The notes under the pieces were generated by a model that ran no database searches, was not told the origin of the DNA, and saw nothing but the letters and a program-made list of their open reading frames with translations. Position numbers and translations under genes: made by a program. Of a DNA stretch of 13,160 nt, positions 1-6,331 are shown one piece after another (position 1 is the stretch's first letter; every line of letters begins with the position of its first letter). This DNA comes from Hyphomicrobiales bacterium (GTDB lineage Bacteria; Pseudomonadota; Alphaproteobacteria; Rhizobiales; Xanthobacteraceae), in contig JAPLPC010000414.1 in NCBI GenBank assembly GCA_026400425.1, forward strand, positions 1-13,160, given 5' to 3'.

Positions 1-411
1 TCCGTCGCCATCGTGAGGGCCCAGCGTATCATTTAGACGAGGAAAGTCTCTTGTGAGATAGGCAACTTGGACACGTGCGCCCGGCTTATCCAACTTAAGT
101 TGCTTCCAAGCATGATACAGCTTCTTTGCAAGTTTTTCCGCACCGAATAATAGTGACTGCAATCCAAATGCTTCGGGATTCGTCTGCGTTTTTATTTGAT
201 ATCCTACTATGCGATCCTGCAGTCCCAGCACCACGTCATCAAAGCAACCAGCACCTCGGTCTGCAAGACCCACCCACTTCAATTGACCGTCGGCCAAACC
301 CTCATAAATAAGGTGTGCCGCGAAATCGTACTGAGGGACGTAGCCTCTCATCGCACGCCGCTCTCCCTCACCCGAGGGAATTCTTGCTGTCCCTTCTAGC
401 TGTTTGGCCAT
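1..411 (-). CDS. N-terminal part of a probable defence-type protein with a Cap4/DUF4297-like nuclease domain (runs off left edge)
   Basis: The minus strand is open from 633 down to base 1, and the gene leaves the window, so only the N-terminus is visible (137 residues from ATG 409-411). Residues about 10-30 read ARIPSGEGERRAMRGYVPQY. An Asp-Asp pair at 58-59 and Gln-x-Lys (YQIK) at 71-74 follow, the layout of PD-(D/E)xK nucleases. Residues 85-125 look like a helix and then a strand (VQVAYLT). From memory, similar N-termini start large proteins in which a Cap4/DUF4297-like DNA nuclease precedes a STAND-type NTPase and sensor region. That would make this an antiphage effector, but the later domains are outside the window. 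The start is uncertain: ATG 409-411 has GGA 9 bases upstream; ATG 349-351 has a better GAGGGAGAG upstream but would remove the conserved-looking IPSG part; ATGs at 439-441 and 553-555 are also in frame. Codon use is more A/T-rich than in the genes to the right. I am fairly sure it is a gene, and only moderately sure of the nuclease call. Confidence 0.65.
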   Translation of the reverse strand, partial: MAKQLEGTARIPSGEGERRAMRGYVPQYDFAAHLIYEGLADGQLKWVGLADRGAGCFDDVVLGLQDRIVGYQIKTQTNPEAFGLQSLLFGAEKLAKKLYHAWKQLKLDKPGARVQVAYLTRDFPRLNDTLGPHDGDG

Positions 412-441
412 CTGTTGTAATCCGTGACGTTGATAAGTCAT

Positions 442-891
442 GCTGCGGACTGATCGCCCGCGTGGCCGTAAATCGACTGGTCCAGTGTTAGATAGAAAAA
501 TCTTATCGGCAAGTAACCCATTAACGCCACATACTTGCAATGGCTGTTCGTTCATGGACCCAGTTGCAGATCGTCGCTCGCTGATAACGTGGCGGCATAG
601 GCGTTCGTCAGCCGCCGTCCCGCATGTGCTCGTTTAGAAATGGATCGCCTCGGACGACTTAATTTTTGGTCTTTTATCTGAAAGGCCACCTCAAGGCAGC
701 AGCGGAGACGCTCCCCCCCTGCCACTTACTAACGAACTGCTGGAAACCGATGTTTCTAGTCTATCCTTCGCTGAAGGTCGCACCGATACCCGCAGTCAAT
801 GCCTATTGCGCAACGCGGTACCGGTGAGTCGATTTGACTCATCGATGTGCTCTTGCCGCATAAACTGAGTGCGTTACGTTCGTGTCAACGG
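442..891. other. Gene-free spacer between the left-edge gene and the parE remnant
   Basis: I see no convincing gene on either strand. The minus frame of the left-edge gene stays open up to a stop at 634-636, but its codons here do not look like a protein I recognise. A 17-base dyad (TGAGTC, five bases, GACTCA) lies at 825-841. If the parE remnant once had a full-length C-terminus it would have lain at about 800-890, but no recognisable residue pattern survives there. No tRNA, insertion-sequence end or direct repeat was noticed. Confidence 0.5.
489..516 (-). promoter_or_regulatory. Weak candidate promoter for the left-edge gene
   Basis: Reading the minus strand, TTACTT (516-511) and TATCTA (494-489) are separated by 16 bases, which places a transcript start near 482, upstream of all but the most distal possible start codon. 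The match to the sigma-70 consensus is modest and the stretch is AT-rich, so this could be chance. Confidence 0.2.
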
Positions 892-1108
892 TCATTGACT
901 ACGATGTCCATGAGTCTCACCGCTTATCCTAAGATCCTTGTCGTTCGGGAAGCCTTGTATCGGAAGCATCGCGAGCTTCATGGACGCAGTTTCGATGCGA
1001 TCGATATAGTCACCGGCCTGTTTCGGGCCGGCCTGATTAGCAATCTTTATTGTAAAGCGCGACCAGATCAGCTTCGGCCTCAGGACGGAAGCTGACCTCG
1101 TAACTCAC
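892..1108 (-). pseudogene. parE: ParE-type toxin, broken by a frameshift
   Basis: The gene would start with GTG 1106-1108, overlapping the TGA of the antitoxin gene (GTGA), the usual coupling of parDE pairs. The first 23 codons read SYEVSFRPEAEADLVALYN, a typical RelE/ParE N-terminus, then KDC and a TAA at 1037-1039. In the next frame the family pattern resumes at once: IANQAGPKQAGDYIDRIE, then a helix ending MKLA, then FPNDKDLR, before a TGA at 892-894. ParE toxins normally read LYNYIA at the junction, so the frames are joined by about one extra base near AATAAAGATT (1044-1053). Beyond about 920 the resemblance fades and the C-terminal strands carrying the toxic surface are not recognisable. 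Intact ParE blocks DNA gyrase or acts on a related target; this copy cannot yield a full toxin without frameshifting. Confidence 0.8.
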
Positions 1109-1371
1109 GGCTTGGCCTTGGCCTGTTCATCGTGATGAGCACGTAGCCGGGCAAAGACGTCCTTTGCCGAGATATCGGGGCCGGAGCCATCCAAGGCGAC
1201 GCGCAGCTTGTCGCGCAGGATTTGGTTGAGTACCTCCTCCTCGCGATCCAGCGCGCGCAGACCGGCGCGAACGATCTCACTGGCGGAATCATATTCGCCC
1301 GAAGCGAGACGGCGATCGATGCTGGTCTGCTGATTGCCAAGGGTGACGGTGATGGGCTTGCTGTTTCGCAT
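1105..1371 (-). CDS. parD: ParD-type antitoxin (ribbon-helix-helix), left without a working toxin
   Basis: This 88-residue protein matches the length and layout of ParD/CopG-like antitoxins. Residues about 6-42 form the ribbon-helix-helix DNA-binding part: a strand ITVTLG, then helices with SASEIVRAGLRAL. The C-terminal half (about 43-88) is the acidic, flexible toxin-binding tail. ATG 1369-1371 is chosen because AGAGGA lies about 8 bases upstream and the strand begins just after it; longer in-frame starts up to 1476 would run through the promoter. The stop overlaps the GTG of the parE remnant. The antitoxin should repress its own promoter and would have neutralised ParE. With the toxin gene frameshifted it is now an orphan, perhaps kept as a repressor or as protection against related toxins. 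Confidence 0.85.
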   Translation of the reverse strand: MRNSKPITVTLGNQQTSIDRRLASGEYDSASEIVRAGLRALDREEEVLNQILRDKLRVALDGSGPDISAKDVFARLRAHHDEQAKAKP

Positions 1372-1380
1372 GGACACATC

Positions 1381-1418
1381 CTCTGTCCGTATCATAGCAC
1401 AGAGCATGACATCGTCAT
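1381..1418 (-). promoter_or_regulatory. parD promoter with two overlapping dyads (probable autoregulatory operator)
   Basis: On the minus strand an extended -10 element, TGC followed by TATGAT (TATGAT at 1396-1391), sits 20 bases upstream of the start codon, with a weak -35 (ATGACG, 1418-1413) at 16-base spacing. The -10 is flanked by a perfect inverted repeat, CTCTGT at 1381-1386 and ACAGAG at 1399-1404. A second dyad, ATGAC-N3-GTCAT, covers 1406-1418. Ribbon-helix-helix antitoxins usually bind such dyads over their own promoter. Confidence 0.5.
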
Positions 1419-1504
1419 ACTGAGAGATTGCCGATCGAGGTCCCGCTCGGTACCGACGCCCATCATTCCGGGCCATCGCCTATTCGCTGCATCCGGATAC
1501 GCCG

Positions 1505-1783
1505 TCAGCGACAGTCACCAACAATCCTTGATTTGAGCCGTTCAGACATCGCCGCAAATCGACGGTTGATGGGAGCATCAATGAAATCATTTGGATTGAG
1601 TTTACGACCGATCCGGTTCTCAAGACATGCGACACAGAGCTTGCCGTCATCATCGGGGTTCGCGCTCAACCACAGACTATCATGGACCATGTAATACTCA
1701 TCAGGCGTGATGAACGTGACTTCCGCTCCACAGTCCAGGCAAGTCCCGTCTAGTCGCTGCAGTTCGTCTTGGGTGTACACCAT
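1505..1783 (-). CDS. Small two-CxxC protein of unknown function
   Basis: I do not recognise a function. The 92-residue protein carries CLDC at 15-18 and CVAC at 50-53, a spacing that suggests one zinc site made of two knuckles. Between them lies an acidic and aromatic stretch (DEYYMVHDSLW), and after them LENRIGRKLNPNDF. From memory, this pattern recurs in uncharacterised proteins of rhizobia and actinobacteria that usually end soon after the DF motif. ATG 1781-1783 is chosen because AGG lies about 8 bases upstream and the protein then starts close to the conserved part. An in-frame GTG at 1871-1873 would add 30 residues without recognisable features. It points the same way as parD but is 133 bases away and probably transcribed separately. 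There are no membrane segments and no signal peptide. Confidence 0.6.
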   Translation of the reverse strand: MVYTQDELQRLDGTCLDCGAEVTFITPDEYYMVHDSLWLSANPDDDGKLCVACLENRIGRKLNPNDFIDAPINRRFAAMSERLKSRIVGDCR

Positions 1784-2059
1784 CTCGGCACCTAATGCTG
1801 TCGATGGCGATCCATCATGTCGCGCATCGAATAGATGAAGGCACGAAGCCTCGCGCTGCTCAACATTTGTCACGAGACTACGTAAACGGCCCGTCTACGA
1901 TGCCGGTGACGCCCGTTAGGATATACTCATGCGGATTGCTTCGCCGCGACAGAATGGGCGCTGCTGTATCGGCGATCTATGTGCCGCCGCCGGGCGCCGC
2001 AGGCGACGGGACCAAGCCCGGAATCTCGACATCGGAATCTCCGTGGAGCCAGGCGACTC
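1784..2059. other. Gene-free spacer left of the binding-protein gene
   Basis: This stretch plus the dyad at 2060-2100 separates the small CxxC gene from the binding-protein gene. It is G+C-rich and stops interrupt all sensible frames. Around 1930-1960 a GGATTGCTTCGCCGCG stretch resembles half of the intergenic repeat seen near 9670, without a recognisable partner arm. I see no other structure. Confidence 0.4.
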
Positions 2060-2100
2060 CGTCATTCCGGGTTCGCGCAAGAGCGCGCCCCGGAATGACG
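2060..2100. repeat. Long intergenic hairpin (GTCATTCCGGG type), possible terminator of the binding-protein gene
   Basis: A perfect 12-base inverted repeat, CGTCATTCCGGG (2060-2071) and CCCGGAATGACG (2089-2100), encloses a second small stem, CGCGC (2074-2078) and GCGCG (2083-2087). It begins 13 bases past the stop codon of the minus-strand binding-protein gene. There is no T-run, so it may be a dispersed palindromic element that also stops or protects the transcript. Elements with this wording are common between genes in Bradyrhizobium relatives. Confidence 0.7.
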
Positions 2101-2113
2101 AGCGTTGTTGAGC

Positions 2114-3337
2114 TCACTGCCCCGCCGGCGCATCCGTGTTGAACACCTCGCCTTGCGGCACCCAGGTCTTGCCATCGAATCGCGCGATCTGCATCTGCGT
2201 GTAGGGCGCGTAGCGGTCAGGGCGCGTCGAGATCGTGATGCCGGGCAGCAAGAGCGGCGCGGCGACCTTGTTGAGGTTGGTCGCCTGCTTCAGCAGGTTG
2301 TCGCGGGTGAGATCGTTGCCGCACATCTCGATGATCTTCACGGTCATATAGGCCGAGATGTAGCCGGTGACATTGCTGCCGTCGGCGATGTCGCCGCGCG
2401 GATACCATTTGGCGATGAAGGTCTTGAACTCCTTCATGTCGGGCGCCTCGTCGAAGGTCGGATCGGTCGGTCCCTTGAACGCCAATGCGGTCAAGACGCC
2501 GGTGGAGGCCTCCAGCCCCGCGGGCTCCATGGCGCCCTTGATGGATGACGATACGCTGACCACGAAGTTCAGCGGCTTCCAGCCGAGTTCGTGGACCTTG
2601 CGGATCGCCTGCGCACCGAATTTCGGCGTCGCCATGGTGAACAGCGTATCGGCGCCCGACGCCTTCAGCGCGACGATCTGCGAATCCACCGTGGGATCGG
2701 AGACCTCATAGGTGACCTCCTTGACGATCATCGTCTTGGCCTTGTCGCCGAGACCGTCTTTCAGGCCCTTGACGTAATCCTTGCCGGCATCGTCGTTCTG
2801 CGAGAACACGCCGAGCTTGGCATCCGGCTTGTTCTTCAGCAGATACTTCGCGAAAATCATGCCTTCCATCTGGTAGGGCGGATACAGCTGCGTGGTCCAG
2901 GGGAAGTTCTTCGGATCGTCCCACTTCGCCGCCCCCGTCGAGATGAAGAGCTGTGGCACCTTCTTCTGATTGAGATATTTCTGGATCGCCGTATTGGTCG
3001 GCGTGCCAATGGTGCCGATGATCGCCAGCACTTCGTCCTGTTCGACCAGACGCCGCGTCTGCTCCACCGTCTTCGGCGGCGAATAGGCATCGTCCAGCGA
3101 GATCAGCTTGATCTTGCGCCCATTGACGCCGCCTCGGGCGTTGATCATCTCGTAATAGGCTTCTTCGATACGCCCCTGGGTGCCATAGGCCGAAGCCGGG
3201 CCGCTATAGGGCATGGTCTGACCGATCTTCACTTCGGTATCGGTGACGCCCGGCCCGTATTTATTCTGGGCAATCGCGGAATGGGTCGCGACCAGCATGA
3301 AAGCGCCGGCTGCCGCAAGAGCAACACGTATCGTCAT
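2114..3337 (-). CDS. Periplasmic branched-chain amino acid-type ABC transporter substrate-binding protein
   Basis: The 407-residue protein starts with a clear Sec signal peptide: MTIR, a hydrophobic core to about residue 20, and probable cleavage after AIAQ at 24. The mature part is a two-lobed binding protein of the LivK/Peripla_BP_6 type, seen in VKIGQTMPYSGPAS near 37-50, the INARGGVNGRKIKLISLDD segment near 68-86 and IGTIGTPTN near 112-120. Length and order are normal for the family. It should capture a small carboxylate or amino acid in the periplasm; proteins of this class also bind aromatic and aliphatic acids, so the ligand cannot be named. The start has GGGGAG upstream. No permease or ATPase genes lie in the window, so it must pair with a transporter elsewhere or beyond it. 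It follows the TetR gene by 55 bases on the same strand and may be co-transcribed with it, which would link uptake to the facing acyl-CoA operon. Confidence 0.9.
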   Translation of the reverse strand: MTIRVALAAAGAFMLVATHSAIAQNKYGPGVTDTEVKIGQTMPYSGPASAYGTQGRIEEAYYEMINARGGVNGRKIKLISLDDAYSPPKTVEQTRRLVEQDEVLAIIGTIGTPTNTAIQKYLNQKKVPQLFISTGAAKWDDPKNFPWTTQLYPPYQMEGMIFAKYLLKNKPDAKLGVFSQNDDAGKDYVKGLKDGLGDKAKTMIVKEVTYEVSDPTVDSQIVALKASGADTLFTMATPKFGAQAIRKVHELGWKPLNFVVSVSSSIKGAMEPAGLEASTGVLTALAFKGPTDPTFDEAPDMKEFKTFIAKWYPRGDIADGSNVTGYISAYMTVKIIEMCGNDLTRDNLLKQATNLNKVAAPLLLPGITISTRPDRYAPYTQMQIARFDGKTWVPQGEVFNTDAPAGQ

Positions 3338-3392
3338 GGCGTATCTCCCCTATATGTGGCCGCACTCTGTGTTGCGTGCCATTGCAGAACAA

Positions 3393-4136
3393 TCAGATCG
3401 CTTGCACATCCTCTTCGTGGTGCTTGGCCTGGCTCCGTTTCGCCGATACTCTGCCGCGCTTGCGCAGCATCAGTGCATTCAGCGTCGGCTTTGACGGCTT
3501 CGGCTTCAGCATGCCTTCGACGGTATCGATGAAATTCTCCATCGTCGCCGCCATACTCCAGACCCGGTGCGCAGCGCCGCCCTCGAGCGCCGCCTCGCGC
3601 GACGACATCGCCGCGCGCAGATAGAGCGACATCAGCATCAGGCGCTGATTGACGAGATCGGGATCAATATCTTTCAGAAATACGCGGATATGCGCCAGCG
3701 CACGGTCATAGCCCGACGCCCATTTGCCCTCCAGCGCATCCATGAACATCTGCCGATGGCTCATCTGCAGCATGGTGATGAAGCGGATATAGCTGTCTTC
3801 CTTCGGCGGCTGGCTGCCGTCACCGGCGAGATCGGAGGCGAGATTGGTCGACGGCCAGACCAGGCATCCGATGATTTCGCGCAGATGGCGCGGACCGCCC
3901 CGGACCTCGATCGCATCCAGCATCGCATTGCGGCGATCGTCGATCAGCCTGGCGCCATCGGCCACCAGCTCGCGCGCAAGTTCATCCTTGCTGCCGAAAT
4001 AGTAGTGCAGCGAGCCGGAATTGCGTTGCCCGGCAGCGACCACGATGTCGCGCACGCTGACGCCGTCATAGCCACGATGCGCGAACAGACGACGCGCCGC
4101 GGTCTTCAGCAAATCTCGGGTGCCCGTCTCCGCCAT
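3393..4136 (-). CDS. TetR-family transcriptional regulator (divergent to the acyl-CoA operon)
   Basis: The 247-residue protein has a TetR DNA-binding domain at about residues 8-55: helix LLKTAARRLFAHRGYDGVSV, then the helix-turn-helix ending GSLHYYFGSKDELARELV. The C-terminal ligand-binding part (about 60-215) is family-typical in length. The last 30 residues are unusually basic (KRGRVSAKRSQAKHHEE), which is odd but not disabling. The ATG at 4134-4136 has no clear Shine-Dalgarno, so translation may be weak or from a short leader. The gene is divergent from the SDR-acyl-CoA dehydrogenase-phosphotransferase operon, with 84 bases between start codons. It most likely represses that operon and itself until an acyl-CoA or free acid binds; this is inferred from layout and from the dyad at 4139-4152. 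Confidence 0.88.
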   Translation of the reverse strand: MAETGTRDLLKTAARRLFAHRGYDGVSVRDIVVAAGQRNSGSLHYYFGSKDELARELVADGARLIDDRRNAMLDAIEVRGGPRHLREIIGCLVWPSTNLASDLAGDGSQPPKEDSYIRFITMLQMSHRQMFMDALEGKWASGYDRALAHIRVFLKDIDPDLVNQRLMLMSLYLRAAMSSREAALEGGAAHRVWSMAATMENFIDTVEGMLKPKPSKPTLNALMLRKRGRVSAKRSQAKHHEEDVQAI

Positions 4137-4137
4137 A

Positions 4138-4166
4138 TTGACAAAGCTGTCACAGGGTTCACATTA
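4138..4166 (+). promoter_or_regulatory. Divergent promoter with TetR operator candidate
   Basis: A consensus -35 box TTGACA lies at 4138-4143, with ACATTA (4161-4166) 17 bases further as a weak -10, directed at the SDR operon. The -35 is overlapped by a perfect dyad, TGACA-AAGC-TGTCA (4139-4152). A repressor there would shut the plus-strand promoter and also sit just in front of the tetR start codon. Confidence 0.45.
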
Positions 4167-4220
4167 GGTCAATTGCTTTAAGCGAGCGTTTTAGTCTAGC
4201 AGTGCACCAGGGAGAACGCC

Positions 4221-4955
4221 ATGAACGAGCTGGATTTCAGCGGCAAGACCGTCCTCGTGGTCGGAGGATCGAGCGGCATCGGCAACGGCATCGCCCATGG
4301 TTTTCGCGAGAAAGGCGCCGAGGTTCACGTCTACGGCACGCGCGCCACTGCTGCCGACTACAAGGGCGAAGAGGGTTCGGATCTGAGCGGCTTGCACTAT
4401 GCGAAGCTCGACGTCAGCAACTCCGCCGAGATCGACGCGATCAAGCCCGCGTTCGGGAAGCTCGACGTGCTCGTGCTTGCGCAGGGCACGGTGCTCTACA
4501 AGCGCGCCGAATTCGCGATGGAAGGCTTTCGCAAGGTGATGGAAGTCAACCTCATGAGCCTGATGGCCTGCGGTGCAAAATTTCACCCGATGCTGAAGGC
4601 GAGCGGCGGCAGCTTCATCATCGTTTCATCCACCGCGGCCTTTCACGCGACCAAGGGCAACCCATCCTACAATGCGTCGAAGACCGGCGCTGTCGGCCTG
4701 GTGCGCACGCTGGGCGAAGCCTGGGCGGAAGATGGCATTCGCGTCAACGGCATCGCGCCGGGTCTGGTCGATACCAAGCTGACCAAAGTGACGACGAGCA
4801 ATCCAAAGCGACTGGAAGGCGCGCTGGAGCGCATTCCGCTGAAGCGATTGGGCACGCCCGCGGACATGGCCGGCGCCGCGCTGTTCCTGGCGTCGCCGCT
4901 GTCGTCCTACATCGTCGGTCAGAGCCTGATCGTCGATGGCGGTCTGATCCTGTAA
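4221..4955 (+). CDS. Short-chain dehydrogenase/reductase (SDR), possible 4-ketoacyl-CoA reductase
   Basis: This is a classical SDR of 244 residues with all key parts: the NAD(P)-binding GGSSGIG at 15-21, Asp64-Val65, AQG at 87-89 in place of the usual NAG, the structural Asn110, and the catalytic Ser137, Tyr150 and Lys154 (YNASK). PGLVDT at 180-185 follows the active site and a C-terminal VDGG closes the fold. GGGAG lies about 7 bases before the ATG. It is the first gene of a plus-strand operon with an acyl-CoA dehydrogenase and an APH-like kinase. In the Lva pathway of Pseudomonas putida an SDR (LvaD) reduces levulinyl-CoA to 4-hydroxyvaleryl-CoA before a kinase and an acyl-CoA dehydrogenase act. 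The same role fits here by context, but SDR substrates cannot be read from sequence, and a 3-hydroxyacyl-CoA dehydrogenase remains possible. Confidence 0.88.
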   Translation: MNELDFSGKTVLVVGGSSGIGNGIAHGFREKGAEVHVYGTRATAADYKGEEGSDLSGLHYAKLDVSNSAEIDAIKPAFGKLDVLVLAQGTVLYKRAEFAMEGFRKVMEVNLMSLMACGAKFHPMLKASGGSFIIVSSTAAFHATKGNPSYNASKTGAVGLVRTLGEAWAEDGIRVNGIAPGLVDTKLTKVTTSNPKRLEGALERIPLKRLGTPADMAGAALFLASPLSSYIVGQSLIVDGGLIL

Positions 4956-5037
4956 ATTTTCAACGGCGCATGACCAGATCCACGAACCGGCACCACTTTC
5001 TGAATCACGCGCGCATCACAAGAGAGCGAGAACCGCC

Positions 5038-6321
5038 ATGGCCTGGGATTTCGAAACCGATCCGGACTATCAGAAGCAGCTCGACTGGGTGGCCGATTTC
5101 ATCGCCACCGAGGTGATGCCGCTCGATCATCTGCTCGGCAGCCCGTATGACACCAAAGACGAGGCGCGCAACAAGGCGGTGCGCCCGCTGCAGGCCAAGG
5201 TGAAAGCGCAGAAGCTCTGGGGCTGCCATCTCGGCCCCGAACTCGGCGGCCAGGGCTATGGCCAGGTCAAGCTGGCGCTGCTCAACGAGATCATCGGCCG
5301 CTCCGTCTATGGCCCGACCGTGTTCGGCTGCCAGGCACCGGATTCCGGCAATGCCGAGATCCTCGCGCATTACGGTACCGATGCGCAGAAGAAAGACTAT
5401 CTGCAGCCGCTACTGAATAACGAGATCGTCTCGTGTTTCGCCATGACCGAGCCACAAGGCGGCGCCGATCCCGGTGTGTTCACCACCCGGGCCACGCGCA
5501 CCAACAACGGCTGGCGCATCGACGGCGAAAAGTGGTTCGCCTCCAATGCGCGCTTCGCGGCGTTCTTCATCGTCATGGTCGTCACCAATCCGGAAGCGCC
5601 GCTGGCATCGCGCTGCTCGATGTTCATCGTTCCAGCAGGCGCGCCCGGGCTCTCCATCGTACGCAATGCCGGCTATGGCGACCATAGCGAGTCCCATGCC
5701 TATCTGCGCTTCGAGAATGTCGAGGTGCCTGAGGATGCCATGCTCGGCAGCGAAGGCGGGGGCTTTCTGGTCTCGCAGGTGCGGCTTGGCGGCGGCCGTA
5801 TCCATCACGCCATGCGCACGATTGCCTCCGCCCGCACCGCCTTCGACGCCATGTGCCAGCGTGTGCTGTCACGGCGCACCAAGGGCGAGGTGCTGGCCGA
5901 GAAGCAGACCGTGCAGGAGAAGATCGCGGATTCCTGGATCGAGCTGGAGCAATTCCGCTTGCTGGTGTTGCGCACCGCTTGGCTGATCGACAAGCATCAG
6001 GACTACAAGAAGGTGCTGAAGGATATCGCCGCGGTGAAGGCTGCGATGCCGATGGTGTTGCACAATATCGCCGGCCGCGCGTTGCATCTGCACGGCTCGA
6101 TCGGCCTGTCGCGCGAGATGCCCTTCGCGCAGCAGGTGATCGATTCCTACTTCCTGGGTCTCGCCGATGGCCCCACCGAAGTGCACAAGGTCACCGTCGC
6201 CAAACAGGTGTTGCGCGGCTACACGCCGACCAATGCGCTGTTCCCGGCCTATCACCTGCCGCAGGTTCGCGAACGCGCACGCGAGCACTATCCCGACATC
6301 GTGCCCAACGGCACGCATTGA
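5038..6321 (+). CDS. Acyl-CoA dehydrogenase, ACAD10/ACAD11-like
   Basis: The 427-residue flavoprotein has the standard three parts: N-terminal helices (about 1-130), a beta barrel with FAMTEPQGGADPG at 134-146 and the FAD-contacting KWFASNA at 165-171, and a C-terminal helical bundle with RIHHAMR at 254-260 and ALHLHGSIGLS at 348-358. Where the catalytic base sits it reads ADGPTEVHK (376-384), so Asp377 is the likely base. This wording is typical of ACAD10/11-type enzymes rather than of short- or medium-chain dehydrogenases. A phosphotransferase gene follows after 10 bases; in eukaryotic ACAD10/11 the two activities are fused, and in bacteria LvaC works with kinase LvaA. I infer that it processes a 4-phosphoacyl-CoA to an enoyl-CoA with loss of phosphate. 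A GAGCGAGAA stretch serves as ribosome site, and the gap to the SDR gene is 82 bases. Simple alpha,beta-dehydrogenation is the alternative. Confidence 0.9.
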   Translation: MAWDFETDPDYQKQLDWVADFIATEVMPLDHLLGSPYDTKDEARNKAVRPLQAKVKAQKLWGCHLGPELGGQGYGQVKLALLNEIIGRSVYGPTVFGCQAPDSGNAEILAHYGTDAQKKDYLQPLLNNEIVSCFAMTEPQGGADPGVFTTRATRTNNGWRIDGEKWFASNARFAAFFIVMVVTNPEAPLASRCSMFIVPAGAPGLSIVRNAGYGDHSESHAYLRFENVEVPEDAMLGSEGGGFLVSQVRLGGGRIHHAMRTIASARTAFDAMCQRVLSRRTKGEVLAEKQTVQEKIADSWIELEQFRLLVLRTAWLIDKHQDYKKVLKDIAAVKAAMPMVLHNIAGRALHLHGSIGLSREMPFAQQVIDSYFLGLADGPTEVHKVTVAKQVLRGYTPTNALFPAYHLPQVRERAREHYPDIVPNGTH

Positions 6322-6331
6322 GGATGGGATC

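Noticed and set aside
126..399. Two short plus-strand frames at the left end
   Set aside because: They lie antisense to the longer open frame that leaves the window and show no protein-like pattern.
825..841. Short dyad TGAGTC-N5-GACTCA as an operator or recombination site
   Set aside because: Only 6-base arms in a gene-free stretch with no promoter or partner copy; could easily be chance.
847..1095. An 82-codon plus-strand frame
   Set aside because: It is the complement of the parE remnant, whose two minus-strand frames show clear toxin-family residues.
2591..3532. A 313-codon plus-strand frame over the binding-protein gene
   Set aside because: Antisense to a gene with a signal peptide and family motifs; the translation is rich in Arg, Asp and His without any domain.
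6167..6331. Upstream extension of the phosphotransferase frame into the acyl-CoA dehydrogenase
   Set aside because: It overlaps the conserved end of the dehydrogenase out of frame; the ATG at 6332 has its own ribosome site and normal family length.
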